Shown here: positions 6,064 through 14,801 of the stretch, piece after piece
Numbering within the stretch: the first letter of the stretch is position 1
Layout of the letters: the number at the start of each line of letters is the position of its first letter
Source of the DNA: Clostridiales bacterium
GTDB taxonomy: Bacteria > Bacillota > Clostridia > Saccharofermentanales > Saccharofermentanaceae
Assembly (NCBI GenBank): GCA_016930475.1
Contig: JAFGGR010000237.1
Coordinates: 1-18,976, forward strand
Direction: 5' to 3'
DNA: 18,976 nt
The notes under the pieces: generated by a model
The model's input: the letters and a program-made list of their open reading frames with translations, nothing else
Database searches by the model: none
Told to the model about the DNA's origin: nothing
Translations under genes and position numbers: made by a program

Positions 6064-7011
6064 TCATGCATAGTCTAAAGTGATTGAATCGATGATGACA
6101 TCTTTGTCGTCCGGAGAGATCCAAACGGCTTCCTTCATTCTTTTGAACCATGTGAGCTGTCTTTTGGCATAATTTCGTGTGCGTTGCTTGATTAAACTGA
6201 TCGTATCCTCATAAGAACGAAGTCCGTCGAAATACTCCGTAAATTCTTTGTATCCGATCGCTTGGATCGACGTCGAACCGGTGAGTTTACCGTTCTTTAA
6301 AAGATCTGAGACTTCTTGCTCCAACCCCTTCATAATCATCTCGTCCACTCGACGATCGATGCGCTGGTAGAGTATTTCGCGCGGCATATTGACAACGAAA
6401 ACCTTAAACGGATACCTCGGGCCATGAATTAGGGAACGATCGCGATATCCGCTCAAGGTTTGATTACTTTGCCGGTACACTTCTAAGGCTCGAATGACTC
6501 TTTTTGCGTTGTTCGGATGAATTTTTTCCGCGCTCACAGGGTCGACCCTGAGAAGCTCGCGATATGCGGTATCTCCGTTATCCAGGTTGTATAATTCGGT
6601 GATCTCTTGGCGAATTTCGGGAAGAACGGTGATCGGAGAATACTCGATCCCCTCGAAAAGCGAGGTAGCGTACTGCCCCGTTCCACCGCAAAAAACCGGC
6701 AGGATCTCCGCTTTAAGGAGCTTTTCGATAACGCCGTAAGCGTGCTCCAAATAACTTGCGACGGAAAAGTCCTGGTCTGTATCGACGATGTCGATCAGAT
6801 GGTGGACAACCTCCTCCCTCTCCTGATTGGAAGGTTTGGCGGTCCCGATGTTCATCCCGCGATAGATCTGCATGGAGTCCATGGATACCAATTCGGCCGT
6901 GAGATCCTTGCAAAGGCTTAATGCGAGCGCGCTTTTTCCGACAGCGGTCGGACCGCAAATGATCGGAATGTGAGAAATCTGCCCAATCGGTAATGTCAGT
7001 AAAGGTGGCAT
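6064..7011 (-). CDS. miaA: tRNA dimethylallyltransferase
   Basis: MiaA transfers a dimethylallyl group to A37 of tRNAs that read UNN codons, making i6A, the substrate of MiaB. The 315-residue product is of normal length. It has the P-loop GPTAVGKS (20-27), the signature DSMQIYRGMNIGTAKP (45-60), VVHHLID, the prenyl-transferase motif GGTGQYATSLFEG (109-121), and QRTRNYAKRQLTWFKR near the C-terminus. AGGAGA is six bases before the ATG at 7011. The gene follows mutL by 48 bases. Having miaB at the head of the same gene series places both steps of ms2i6A synthesis together. Confidence 0.97.
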   Translation of the reverse strand: MPPLLTLPIGQISHIPIICGPTAVGKSALALSLCKDLTAELVSMDSMQIYRGMNIGTAKPSNQEREEVVHHLIDIVDTDQDFSVASYLEHAYGVIEKLLKAEILPVFCGGTGQYATSLFEGIEYSPITVLPEIRQEITELYNLDNGDTAYRELLRVDPVSAEKIHPNNAKRVIRALEVYRQSNQTLSGYRDRSLIHGPRYPFKVFVVNMPREILYQRIDRRVDEMIMKGLEQEVSDLLKNGKLTGSTSIQAIGYKEFTEYFDGLRSYEDTISLIKQRTRNYAKRQLTWFKRMKEAVWISPDDKDVIIDSITLDYA

Positions 7012-7059
7012 TGCAATCTCCTGATTATGGAAGCAGTTTCTGGTCGGTACTTATACATG

Positions 7060-8922
7060 CTAAAGGATACGCTTAAACTCCTTTTCGAGCGTTTTTCGGG
7101 AATAACGGATAATGATCGGTCTGCCGTGCGGACAGGAGAACGGATTATCAAGCTCCGTCAAACTGTCGATCAGAGCTCGAATCTCTTGCGGATCCAAACG
7201 GTCATGCGCCTTGACGGCGGCTTTACAGGCGGCGATCGCAAGAGATAGCAAGTACTGATCGTCCGATGCGTCGGTTTGCGTTCTGATCGATTCTGTGACA
7301 TCGATAAAAACAGGATTTATGTTGCGTTCTTCAAGAAATGATGGTGCGTAGCGGATCGCGATCTCCCGGAGACCGATCCGGTCAAAGTCGAAGCCGAGCT
7401 CGCGATACTTCGAGAGGTTTTCTTCGGCAAATTCGGTATCAGACGCGGTCAGTGTAACGATCGACGGAGCGATCAGTTGCTGAGAGGGCACTGCCGAATT
7501 ATCTCTTAAGGAATCTTCTTTCAGAAGCTTTTCGAAAAGGACCTTCTCATGCGCGGCGTGCTGATCCAATAAGATCAGGTTCTCCTCCGACTCAAGAAGT
7601 ATGTATGTCGAAAATAAAACGCCGATAATGCGAGCATTCGTGACCTCCGTCAGGGCTTTATCTCTGGCGGAGGAGGTTCCTGTGACGCTCTCAGGTCGAT
7701 CCCCCCTTGAATCCTCATGAATAAGACTCGCTTGCCGGGTCAAACCGGGATCTTCCGCAGGTATTCCGATCCGAACGGATCCGGCCCGGTCGGCAAGGAT
7801 TTGTGGATCTGTTTTCGTCATCGTCGAATATTCCTTGGTTTCATTAGTGTTTAAGGCAAGAACGGCATCTGTTTCGGGTCGGTTCGCTTTGGAGTCGGAA
7901 GCATCCGTACTTGGCAAGACTTCCGGTATGAAGGATTCGGTCATCAAAGCGCCCTGAAGAGCGTGATATACAGACCGGAATACCTCTGAGTCGTTCCAGA
8001 AACGAACTTCCGCTTTCTGCGGGTGAACGTTGACGTCAATGAGCGCCGACGGAACATAGATCATCAGGACGACGAACGCGTATTTACCTCTCATCAACAG
8101 GGTTTTATAAGCCTCGTCAATTGCCGCGGAGATGGTTTTGGATCGTATGATGCGATCGTTGACGAATATCGTCTGCTCCCCCCTGCCGGATCTGGCGAGA
8201 ACGGGTTTTCCCGCAAATCCGCGCACCTTGATCTTGTCATTCGCGGAATCGATCGGAACGCAGTTGCCGACGACATCACTGCCGTATACGCAATACAGTG
8301 CGGATCGCGGATCGTTATTTCCCGGTGTATGAAGGATTTCCTTGTCGTTTTTGACTAAACGAAAAGACACATCGGGACGAACCAGAGCGAAACGCTCACA
8401 GAGAACGGTAATGTATTGGGCTTCCGTCTGGTCCTTTTTGAGGAACTTATATCTTGCGGGAAGATTGTAGAAAAGATCGCGGACCTCAATGGTCGTTCCC
8501 CAAACGCCGGCATGTGTCTCACGGCGAATCACCTTTCCGGCTTCGACGTCCACCTTCGTCCCATACTCCTCGCCGACTTGCCGGGTTTTAAGGGTGATTT
8601 TTGAGACCGCGGCGATGCTTGACAGCGCCTCGCCCCGGAATCCCATTGTGGACAGGCTCTCCAAATCATCCAGAGTTGTCAGTTTGCTCGTCGCGTGACA
8701 CGCAAAAGCCGCTATCGCGTCTTCCTCGTCCATTCCGCAACCGTTATCGGTGACCCGGATCATTTTGATGCCGCCGTCGGTGATTTCGACACTGATCACC
8801 GATGCGCCGGCATCCAGCGCATTTTCGATCAATTCCTTAACAACGGAAGCGGGACGCTCAACCACTTCACCGGCTGCAATGCCGTTGGCGGTCAATTCGT
8901 CCAGGAGTTTGATTCTGCTCAT
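7060..8922 (-). CDS. mutL: DNA mismatch repair protein MutL with endonuclease motif
   Basis: MutL links mismatch recognition by MutS to strand incision. The 620-residue product has the GHKL ATPase motifs ELIENALDAGA (30-40), TDNGCGM (58-64), ATSK and GFRGEAL (94-100). A long polar linker leads to a C-terminal domain with DQHAAHE-KVLF-E (453-464), the DQHA(X)2E(X)4E metal site, and CPHGRP (597-602). The nuclease sites are intact, so this is the incising MutL of bacteria without MutH. The start at 8922 follows the mutS stop by one base and uses AGAGGA inside the mutS end. An in-frame ATG 18 codons earlier would overlap mutS by 53 bases and lacks family similarity. Confidence 0.97.
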   Translation of the reverse strand: MSRIKLLDELTANGIAAGEVVERPASVVKELIENALDAGASVISVEITDGGIKMIRVTDNGCGMDEEDAIAAFACHATSKLTTLDDLESLSTMGFRGEALSSIAAVSKITLKTRQVGEEYGTKVDVEAGKVIRRETHAGVWGTTIEVRDLFYNLPARYKFLKKDQTEAQYITVLCERFALVRPDVSFRLVKNDKEILHTPGNNDPRSALYCVYGSDVVGNCVPIDSANDKIKVRGFAGKPVLARSGRGEQTIFVNDRIIRSKTISAAIDEAYKTLLMRGKYAFVVLMIYVPSALIDVNVHPQKAEVRFWNDSEVFRSVYHALQGALMTESFIPEVLPSTDASDSKANRPETDAVLALNTNETKEYSTMTKTDPQILADRAGSVRIGIPAEDPGLTRQASLIHEDSRGDRPESVTGTSSARDKALTEVTNARIIGVLFSTYILLESEENLILLDQHAAHEKVLFEKLLKEDSLRDNSAVPSQQLIAPSIVTLTASDTEFAEENLSKYRELGFDFDRIGLREIAIRYAPSFLEERNINPVFIDVTESIRTQTDASDDQYLLSLAIAACKAAVKAHDRLDPQEIRALIDSLTELDNPFSCPHGRPIIIRYSRKTLEKEFKRIL

Positions 8923-8923
8923 C

Positions 8924-11647
8924 TTATTCCTCTTCCAGTCCGGAATGTGCCGGTCTCTCTTTCTCGGCCCGATCAATCAAAGCGTAAAGGATGTTCATCG
9001 ATTCCAAAGGTGTCATGGTTGTAATATCCAATGACAGCAATTCATCACGGATCGGATCCTGTCGGACAAATGACTTTCGCAGAGTGAAAATATCCATTTG
9101 TCCGCTCATCGGACGCAACGGCAAATCTCCGTCTGCCGTATTGTCTGCGCGCTCTGCCCGGTCGGTCGAAGGAGCGGTGCCTTCACTGATGATTTTACTC
9201 TTTTCGAGCTCGATAAGCACCTTGCCGGCGCGAAGGATAACATCTTCCGGGACCCCGGCCAACCGGGCGACCTCGATACCGTAGCTGTCGTCGGTGCCCC
9301 CATTTTCGATCTTATGAAGAAAGACGACGGTCCCGTCTTTCTCTTCAACGGCGACATGCGCATTGAATATGCCGGGAATTCGGCCTTCCATCGCGTTGAG
9401 CTCGTGATAATGCGTCGCGAAGATCGTCCGGGCGAACATGACGGCCGGGTCTCCGATGAATTCGAGTATGGACCAGGCGATCGCCAGGCCATCGAAAGTA
9501 CTCGTCCCTCGACCGATCTCATCCATCAGAATCAGGCTTCTCCTGGTGGCGTTCCGGAGGATCGACGCGGCTTCATTCATTTCGATCATAAAGGTCGACT
9601 GCCCGGATGATATATCGTCAGACGATCCGATCCGCGTAAAAATCCGATCCACGATCCCGATCCGTGCATATTGAGCCGGTATATAACTACCGATTTGCGC
9701 CAGAAGAACGATCAATGCGACCTGACGCATATAGGTCGATTTACCGGACATGTTCGGACCGGTAAGGACCATAATCCTTCGGCTGTCGTCGTTCATCAGG
9801 GTGTCGTTCGGCACGAAGTCGCCCGATTGGAGCATTTTTTCGACTACGGGATGGCGACCCGATTCGATGATAAGGTCGGAAGAATCGTCGATCACGGGAC
9901 GGATATAGGATTCCCGCTGGGCGAGTTCGGCTAATGACGAAACAACGTCCAGAAGCGCGATATGGTCCGCCGTGGCATAAAGTCTCTGGGCATGCTCCGC
10001 GACCCGGTTCCGAATGTCCGTGAATAACTCATATTCCAGCGTCATCAACCGCTGTTGAGCGCCGAGAATGGTGTCTTCCATGCTCTTTAACTCTTCCGTG
10101 ATAAAACGCTCCGCATTGGCCAGCGTCTGCTTGCGGATGAAGGATTCCGGTACTGCCGACAGGTTGCTTTTCGAGACTTCGATATAGTAACCGAAAACAC
10201 GGTTGTAACCGATCTTCAAATTCTTGATACCGGTTTTCTCCCTCTCTGAGGCTTCCAGACTGATGATAAAGTCCTTGCCGTGCTCGGCAGCTTCCTTAAG
10301 TCGGTCGATCTCCTCGGAATATCCCGGTTTAATGATCCCTCCCTCTTTTACGGTGATCGGCGCATCGTCGTCGATGGACGCGTCGATGAAGTCATACACA
10401 TCATTAAGGTCGTCAAACCCCGATGTGCGCTCACCGAGAACGCCGCGCGAAAAACGTTCCGCAGCCTCACGGAGAAAGGGAAGTTTGCGGAGTGTGTTCT
10501 TAAGGTGGATCATATCCCTCGGGCCGGCTGTCGCCAGGGATATTTTGGACGCGAGGCGTTCCATGTCGGCGATTCCGGTCATCGCCTCAATGAGTTCCTG
10601 CCGGAAGATGAACGACTCTACCATTTCTTCGATGGCGTCTTGACGACTATTGATCTGATCGACACGCACGAGCGGTTCGTCCAACCAACGGTGAAGGAGA
10701 CGGGCGCCCATTGAAGTGACCGTCTTGTCGATCGCCCACAGGAGACTTCCGCGCTTAGACTTGGAGCGGATGGTTTGAGTGAGTTCTAGATTTAGGCGTG
10801 TCGGTACATCGAGCTCCATCGTATCGTCGATCGAAAAGACTCGTATCTTCGAAAAGTGGTTGACTTCAAAACGCTGGGTCTCATCCAGATAACGCAGGAG
10901 CGCGCCGGAGGCGGATAACAGCAGTTGTCGGTCATCGGAATTCCTGCGGTCCGTCGAATATTCCAAACGAAGTCGGGATGTGTTATCCGAAGCGAACTCC
11001 TTGTCGGGGCGTTCCTGAACGACGACAAAAAACTGGCTCTCCACAGTCCGGATCAGAGGAGACTTGGCAAAGGCGCGGTTGCACAGTATTTCAGAGGGTG
11101 AGTATCTGGACAGGAGATTGACAAGCTGAGCATCGGTGTTTCCGATGACTAACTGAGTCGCTTCGAAAGTGCTTGTGGTGATGTCCGCGATCGCGATCCC
11201 GTACTGCATTCCCAAACGGTATATCGCTAAGATAAAATTGTTCTTCTTATCGTCTAAAGCGGATGAATCCACCAGGGTCCCGGGCGTTAGTATTCGTGTG
11301 ATCGCACGCTTGACGATCCCCTTTGCGAGCGCGGGATCTTCCATTTGATCGCATATCGCGACCTTATACCCGTGGGATACGAGCTTGGCGATATAGGACT
11401 GGGCGGCATGATGCGGGATCCCGCACATCGGAGCTCTTCGATCCAGCCCGCAGTCGCGACCGGTCAAAGCGAGCTCCAGAACCGAGGATGCCGTGACGGC
11501 ATCATCAAAAAACATCTCATAAAAGTCGCCGAGACGGAACATCAATATCGCGTCGCGGCACTGCTCCTTCTGGTCGAGATACTGAAGCATCATCGGCGTC
11601 AGGAATTCTCTGTTCAATGCATCGTACGTTAGCGGTTTATCGTCCAT
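8924..11647 (-). CDS. mutS: DNA mismatch repair protein MutS
   Basis: MutS recognises mismatches and small loops and recruits MutL. With ATG at 11647 the product has 907 residues, slightly longer than typical (850-880). The mismatch-wedge motif GDFYEMF (40-46; Phe42, Glu44) is present, as are the connector and lever domains. The ATPase has Walker A GPNMSGKST (Lys636), Walker B ILMDEIGRGTSTFDG and the conserved FATHYHEL. A TTG one codon upstream (11650) is an alternative start; GGAG lies 7-10 bases before these codons. The start region overlaps the end of miaB by 11 bases, and mutL follows by one base, so the three are probably translationally coupled. Confidence 0.97.
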   Translation of the reverse strand: MDDKPLTYDALNREFLTPMMLQYLDQKEQCRDAILMFRLGDFYEMFFDDAVTASSVLELALTGRDCGLDRRAPMCGIPHHAAQSYIAKLVSHGYKVAICDQMEDPALAKGIVKRAITRILTPGTLVDSSALDDKKNNFILAIYRLGMQYGIAIADITTSTFEATQLVIGNTDAQLVNLLSRYSPSEILCNRAFAKSPLIRTVESQFFVVVQERPDKEFASDNTSRLRLEYSTDRRNSDDRQLLLSASGALLRYLDETQRFEVNHFSKIRVFSIDDTMELDVPTRLNLELTQTIRSKSKRGSLLWAIDKTVTSMGARLLHRWLDEPLVRVDQINSRQDAIEEMVESFIFRQELIEAMTGIADMERLASKISLATAGPRDMIHLKNTLRKLPFLREAAERFSRGVLGERTSGFDDLNDVYDFIDASIDDDAPITVKEGGIIKPGYSEEIDRLKEAAEHGKDFIISLEASEREKTGIKNLKIGYNRVFGYYIEVSKSNLSAVPESFIRKQTLANAERFITEELKSMEDTILGAQQRLMTLEYELFTDIRNRVAEHAQRLYATADHIALLDVVSSLAELAQRESYIRPVIDDSSDLIIESGRHPVVEKMLQSGDFVPNDTLMNDDSRRIMVLTGPNMSGKSTYMRQVALIVLLAQIGSYIPAQYARIGIVDRIFTRIGSSDDISSGQSTFMIEMNEAASILRNATRRSLILMDEIGRGTSTFDGLAIAWSILEFIGDPAVMFARTIFATHYHELNAMEGRIPGIFNAHVAVEEKDGTVVFLHKIENGGTDDSYGIEVARLAGVPEDVILRAGKVLIELEKSKIISEGTAPSTDRAERADNTADGDLPLRPMSGQMDIFTLRKSFVRQDPIRDELLSLDITTMTPLESMNILYALIDRAEKERPAHSGLEEE

Positions 11648-13112
11648 CAATAAAATACTCCAACTGACCTTCGATCGAAAATGTTTTTGCCTTCAGAAGG
11701 CGAATGATCGCGCGCTTCCCCTCAATGGCCGCGCCCGTTCCTCCACCGAGAGGTAAGGGATCGGCACCGAGAACCGTGCCGTCGGGGATCGTAAAGTTAA
11801 TTAAACGGTTCGATGAGGTCCTGCCCGTAAATACGGACTCGTTGGTGTGGCTTAAGCCCTCGATCAGAACCTCTTCAGAGTTTCCGATAACGGATTGATT
11901 CGACGCGAGCGAATGAGCGTTCTGAAGCGCCAGAAGCCTCGAAAAGCGATCCGAAACGACTTCCTCGGGTACGGAGTCGGAAAATGAAGCGGCGGCCGTA
12001 CCGGGCCTTGCAGAGTAAATAAACGTGAAGGCGGCATCGAATTGCACTTGCTCCATCAAATCCAAGGTGTCCTGAAAGTCTTTCTCGGTCTCGCCGGGAA
12101 ATCCGACGATGATATCTGTTGACAGGGTACCATCCGGTACAAGCGCACGATAGCGCAACGCGATCTCCAGATAACGCTCGCGGGTATATCCCCGATTCAT
12201 GCGTTTGAGAACGTCGTTGCTTCCCGATTGAAAAGGAAGGTGCAAATGCCTCTCGATGGAGGGGTTCTGCGCGATGATATCGATCAGACGGTCCGAAAGA
12301 TCCTTCGGATGCGACGTCATAAATCGGATTCTTGAAAATAAGTTCATTTTCGAAACGGTCTCTATCAGATCCGGAAAATCCGGTTTGTCCGGAGCATCCT
12401 TTCCGTATGAATTGACATTCTGACCCAAGAGCATCACTTCTTCGAAGCCCTTTTCGGAAAGCTCGCGCAACTGGTCTATGATCCGGTCGAATTCTCGTGA
12501 TCGCTCTCTTCCGCGCGTATACGGAACGACACAATACGTGCAGAAATTATTACACCCATACATAATGGGAACCAGTGCTCTGAATTTACGGCAGCGTACA
12601 GCCGGCAAATCATCATCGTCCGGAAGGTAGTCCCTGTCGGACACTTGCATGATCTTCACTTCCCTGCTGACGCGCTCGTACAGGAGCTCCGGGAGCCTGT
12701 GGATATCCTGCGGTCCGAACACGACATCAACATGAGAAAAACTCTTCTTGATCCTGTTCAGGTCCTCCGGGATTTTTGTCATACATCCGCAAACGATGAT
12801 CAGCATATTCGGATGTTCGGCCTTCAGTGCCTTCCAAACGCCGAGATTACCGAATAATCGATCCTCGGCATTCTCTCTGATTGCGCACGTGTTCATCAAT
12901 AATACGTCCGGACTGTCACCCGGATCCTCGCTGAGTCCCATCCGCTCGAAAAGCCCCGCCATCTTCTCACTGTCCGACTCATTGAGCTGACAGCCGTATG
13001 TGCGAATGCGGTACGTCGGAACACGGCCAAGCATCGAAAAATGCCGGCTCAACAAGTCACAAAAATGCTCTTGAATAATTAGATCTTCCTTCGATACAAT
13101 GACAGAGGACAC
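11637..13112 (-). CDS. miaB: tRNA-2-methylthio-N6-dimethylallyladenosine synthase
   Basis: MiaB is a radical-SAM methylthiotransferase that converts i6A37 to ms2i6A37 in tRNA. The 491-residue product has an N-terminal MTTase domain with cluster ligands Cys41 (TYGCQLNES), Cys76 (NTCAIRENA) and Cys110 (CGCM). The radical-SAM motif CNNFCTYC has Cys187, 191 and 194 (followed by VVPYTRGRE), and there is a C-terminal TRAM-like domain. TYGCQLNESDSE and NTCAIRENAEDR favour MiaB over the relatives MtaB and RimO. The start is GTG at 13112, six bases after TGGGGTG. About 30 residues precede the conserved core, a little more than needed. It heads the minus-strand cluster and is divergent from the carboxypeptidase-like gene. 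Confidence 0.95.
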   Translation of the reverse strand: MSSVIVSKEDLIIQEHFCDLLSRHFSMLGRVPTYRIRTYGCQLNESDSEKMAGLFERMGLSEDPGDSPDVLLMNTCAIRENAEDRLFGNLGVWKALKAEHPNMLIIVCGCMTKIPEDLNRIKKSFSHVDVVFGPQDIHRLPELLYERVSREVKIMQVSDRDYLPDDDDLPAVRCRKFRALVPIMYGCNNFCTYCVVPYTRGRERSREFDRIIDQLRELSEKGFEEVMLLGQNVNSYGKDAPDKPDFPDLIETVSKMNLFSRIRFMTSHPKDLSDRLIDIIAQNPSIERHLHLPFQSGSNDVLKRMNRGYTRERYLEIALRYRALVPDGTLSTDIIVGFPGETEKDFQDTLDLMEQVQFDAAFTFIYSARPGTAAASFSDSVPEEVVSDRFSRLLALQNAHSLASNQSVIGNSEEVLIEGLSHTNESVFTGRTSSNRLINFTIPDGTVLGADPLPLGGGTGAAIEGKRAIIRLLKAKTFSIEGQLEYFIDGR

Positions 13113-13141
13113 GCATTCACCCCACTCAAATCAATACTGAT

Positions 13142-13170
13142 ATCATATCAAAACAAGGGGTGTTTGGGAA
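13142..13170 (-). promoter_or_regulatory. Candidate promoter for the miaB-mutS-mutL-miaA-hfq cluster
   Basis: On the minus strand TTCCCA (13165-13170), 17 bases, TATGAT (13142-13147). The -10 is good and the -35 weak. The start would fall about 25 bases before the miaB GTG. Its -35 bases are the same as those of the divergent promoter. Confidence 0.4.
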
Positions 13171-13192
13171 ATGAACAATTATCGGTTAGAAT
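13164..13192 (+). promoter_or_regulatory. Candidate promoter for the carboxypeptidase-like gene
   Basis: TTGGGA (13164-13169), 17 bases, TAGAAT (13187-13192). The predicted start, near 13199, is downstream of the in-frame TTG (13164) and ATG (13191) codons. This leaves the TTG at 13224, with GGGAGG seven bases before it, as the best translation start. Confidence 0.5.
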
Positions 13193-13223
13193 GAACAAGA
13201 GTCCTGTCGAGGGAGGCGGAAAT

Positions 13224-14741
13224 TTGTCTTGCAAGGATGGAAAATTACCGATTATAAGCGGTGTTATAGGAAACAATTCTTCCGATCATTTCGGGTCACC
13301 CGACCAACACCGTTTTTTTATAAATCGGTGTTTTTCAGTGGGTGTCTCCGTTCTTTTAATCATCATAATTGTATTGAGTATGATCCAACCCGCGTCTCCT
13401 CTGACGACGGCTTCAATGAGCCTTCAGCCAATGTCATCTTCATCTCCTCTACCCACCATCCGTTACGAAACCGTCCTGCTGGACGAGACCCCGACAGATA
13501 TTCCCGACATTGACGGTCAATCCTTTCTTCTTTATGATGCGTTATCGGGAACATTTCTGGTGGGTAAGAATTGCGACGATACCATGGACCCCGCAAGCAC
13601 TACGATGATCATAACGATCATTCTTGCACTGGAAATGCTGAAGCCGGACAATATGATTACCGTGACCGCGGAAATGATCGATTATATTCCGGCTGATTAT
13701 CTGCGTCTCGGATTAGTTGTCGGCGAGGATATTTCTGTCCGTGATTGTATTTATGCTTCATTACTGACGACCGCAAACGACGCATGTTCCGCTCTCGCAT
13801 TTGAAATTGCCGGTTCTCGCGAAGGATTTGCCGAATTGATGAATACCAGAGCGACCGAGCTCGGTTGTACGGATACGCATTTTACAAATCCCTTCGGATA
13901 TTCGGAAGCCGAGCACTATACGACCGCTCATGATCTGGCGCTGATCATGGAAAAGGCTATTGAATTCGAGCTTTTCATCGAAGCCTCGGCGACCCAGACC
14001 TATACGGTCATGCCGACGAATAAATTCTCGGATAAGAGGATACTCAATAACAGAAACCGATTTATTTCGACGACGACCTATTCTTATGACAAATATGTCG
14101 CAGGCAAAACCGGTCACTCGGAAATTTCAGGAAACAGCATTGTAGCCGCCGCGGAAAGTGACGGAAGAATGCTGATCGGAGTAATATTGGGAGCGTCCGA
14201 TACCGAAATTCGTTACTTGAATCTCGTCGATTTATTTGAATACGGTTTTTCGCGGTACACGACGACATTCAATGATGTTTCGGAATATAAATCCGCGATC
14301 GACGAGGTAATTGATCAGATCAATATCACGGTCAAAGAGGTCGGTATGAAGACGACGGAAACCGTTACCGATCTTCAGCCTTTCATAACCGTCCCGTCTT
14401 CCCGGTCTCTGGGCGGATACAGTACCGGTCTTGACTTGTCGGGCGTGGCTGTGGACCCGAACGCGGAAACGCAAGAACTGAAAATACCGATATACAGAAG
14501 ATACTCAGATGGAACGGACATGGTCGTCGGCACGTTACTTGTCACGGTTGTCAAGGAATCTGCCAATATTGACAAGGATTCCGATAAGAGCGAACAATCT
14601 CAACGCATACAAGAGTTCATTCGAAAATCAATCATTATTCTTTTAATGCTTTCCGCGCTTTTGATCGCACTGGCGATTTTCCTGCGTATACATAAACGCA
14701 GGAAGTCATTGATGCACCGAAAGGATACGAAAATCCTATAA
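13224..14741 (+). CDS. D-alanyl-D-alanine carboxypeptidase homologue (S11, DacF-like) with altered active site
   Basis: S11 low-molecular-weight penicillin-binding proteins trim the terminal D-Ala of peptidoglycan stem peptides outside the cell. From TTG 13224 (GGGAGG at 13211-13216) the product is 505 residues. It has a short inside segment, a membrane anchor or signal at about 38-55, a Ser/Pro-rich stretch, the S11 domain (about 97-350), a C-terminal beta-domain, a second membrane helix at about 469-487, and a basic tail. Three motifs define catalysis in the family. SxxK here is Ser125-Thr-Thr-Met128, lacking the general-base Lys. SxN is Thr183-Ala-Asn185. KTG is intact (295-297). The fold looks complete with no stop or frameshift, so this may be a non-catalytic or altered homologue. 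A sequencing error could explain one change (AAG to ATG) but less easily both. Confidence 0.82.
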   Translation: MSCKDGKLPIISGVIGNNSSDHFGSPDQHRFFINRCFSVGVSVLLIIIIVLSMIQPASPLTTASMSLQPMSSSSPLPTIRYETVLLDETPTDIPDIDGQSFLLYDALSGTFLVGKNCDDTMDPASTTMIITIILALEMLKPDNMITVTAEMIDYIPADYLRLGLVVGEDISVRDCIYASLLTTANDACSALAFEIAGSREGFAELMNTRATELGCTDTHFTNPFGYSEAEHYTTAHDLALIMEKAIEFELFIEASATQTYTVMPTNKFSDKRILNNRNRFISTTTYSYDKYVAGKTGHSEISGNSIVAAAESDGRMLIGVILGASDTEIRYLNLVDLFEYGFSRYTTTFNDVSEYKSAIDEVIDQINITVKEVGMKTTETVTDLQPFITVPSSRSLGGYSTGLDLSGVAVDPNAETQELKIPIYRRYSDGTDMVVGTLLVTVVKESANIDKDSDKSEQSQRIQEFIRKSIIILLMLSALLIALAIFLRIHKRRKSLMHRKDTKIL

Positions 14742-14801
14742 GTTACCTCGGATCATCCTGCGTCAAGTCATTCGTTTGATGTTGATCCACAAGCATGATC
14801 A

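Noticed and set aside
8923..8976. 18-residue N-terminal extension of MutL
   Set aside because: It lies inside the mutS 3' end, has no ribosome site, and MutL proteins begin at the MSRIKLLDEL-type sequence.
13164..13223. 20-residue N-terminal extension of the carboxypeptidase-like protein
   Set aside because: The in-frame TTG and ATG at 13164 and 13191 lie within the predicted promoter and lack a ribosome site. GGGAGG seven bases before TTG 13224 is better.
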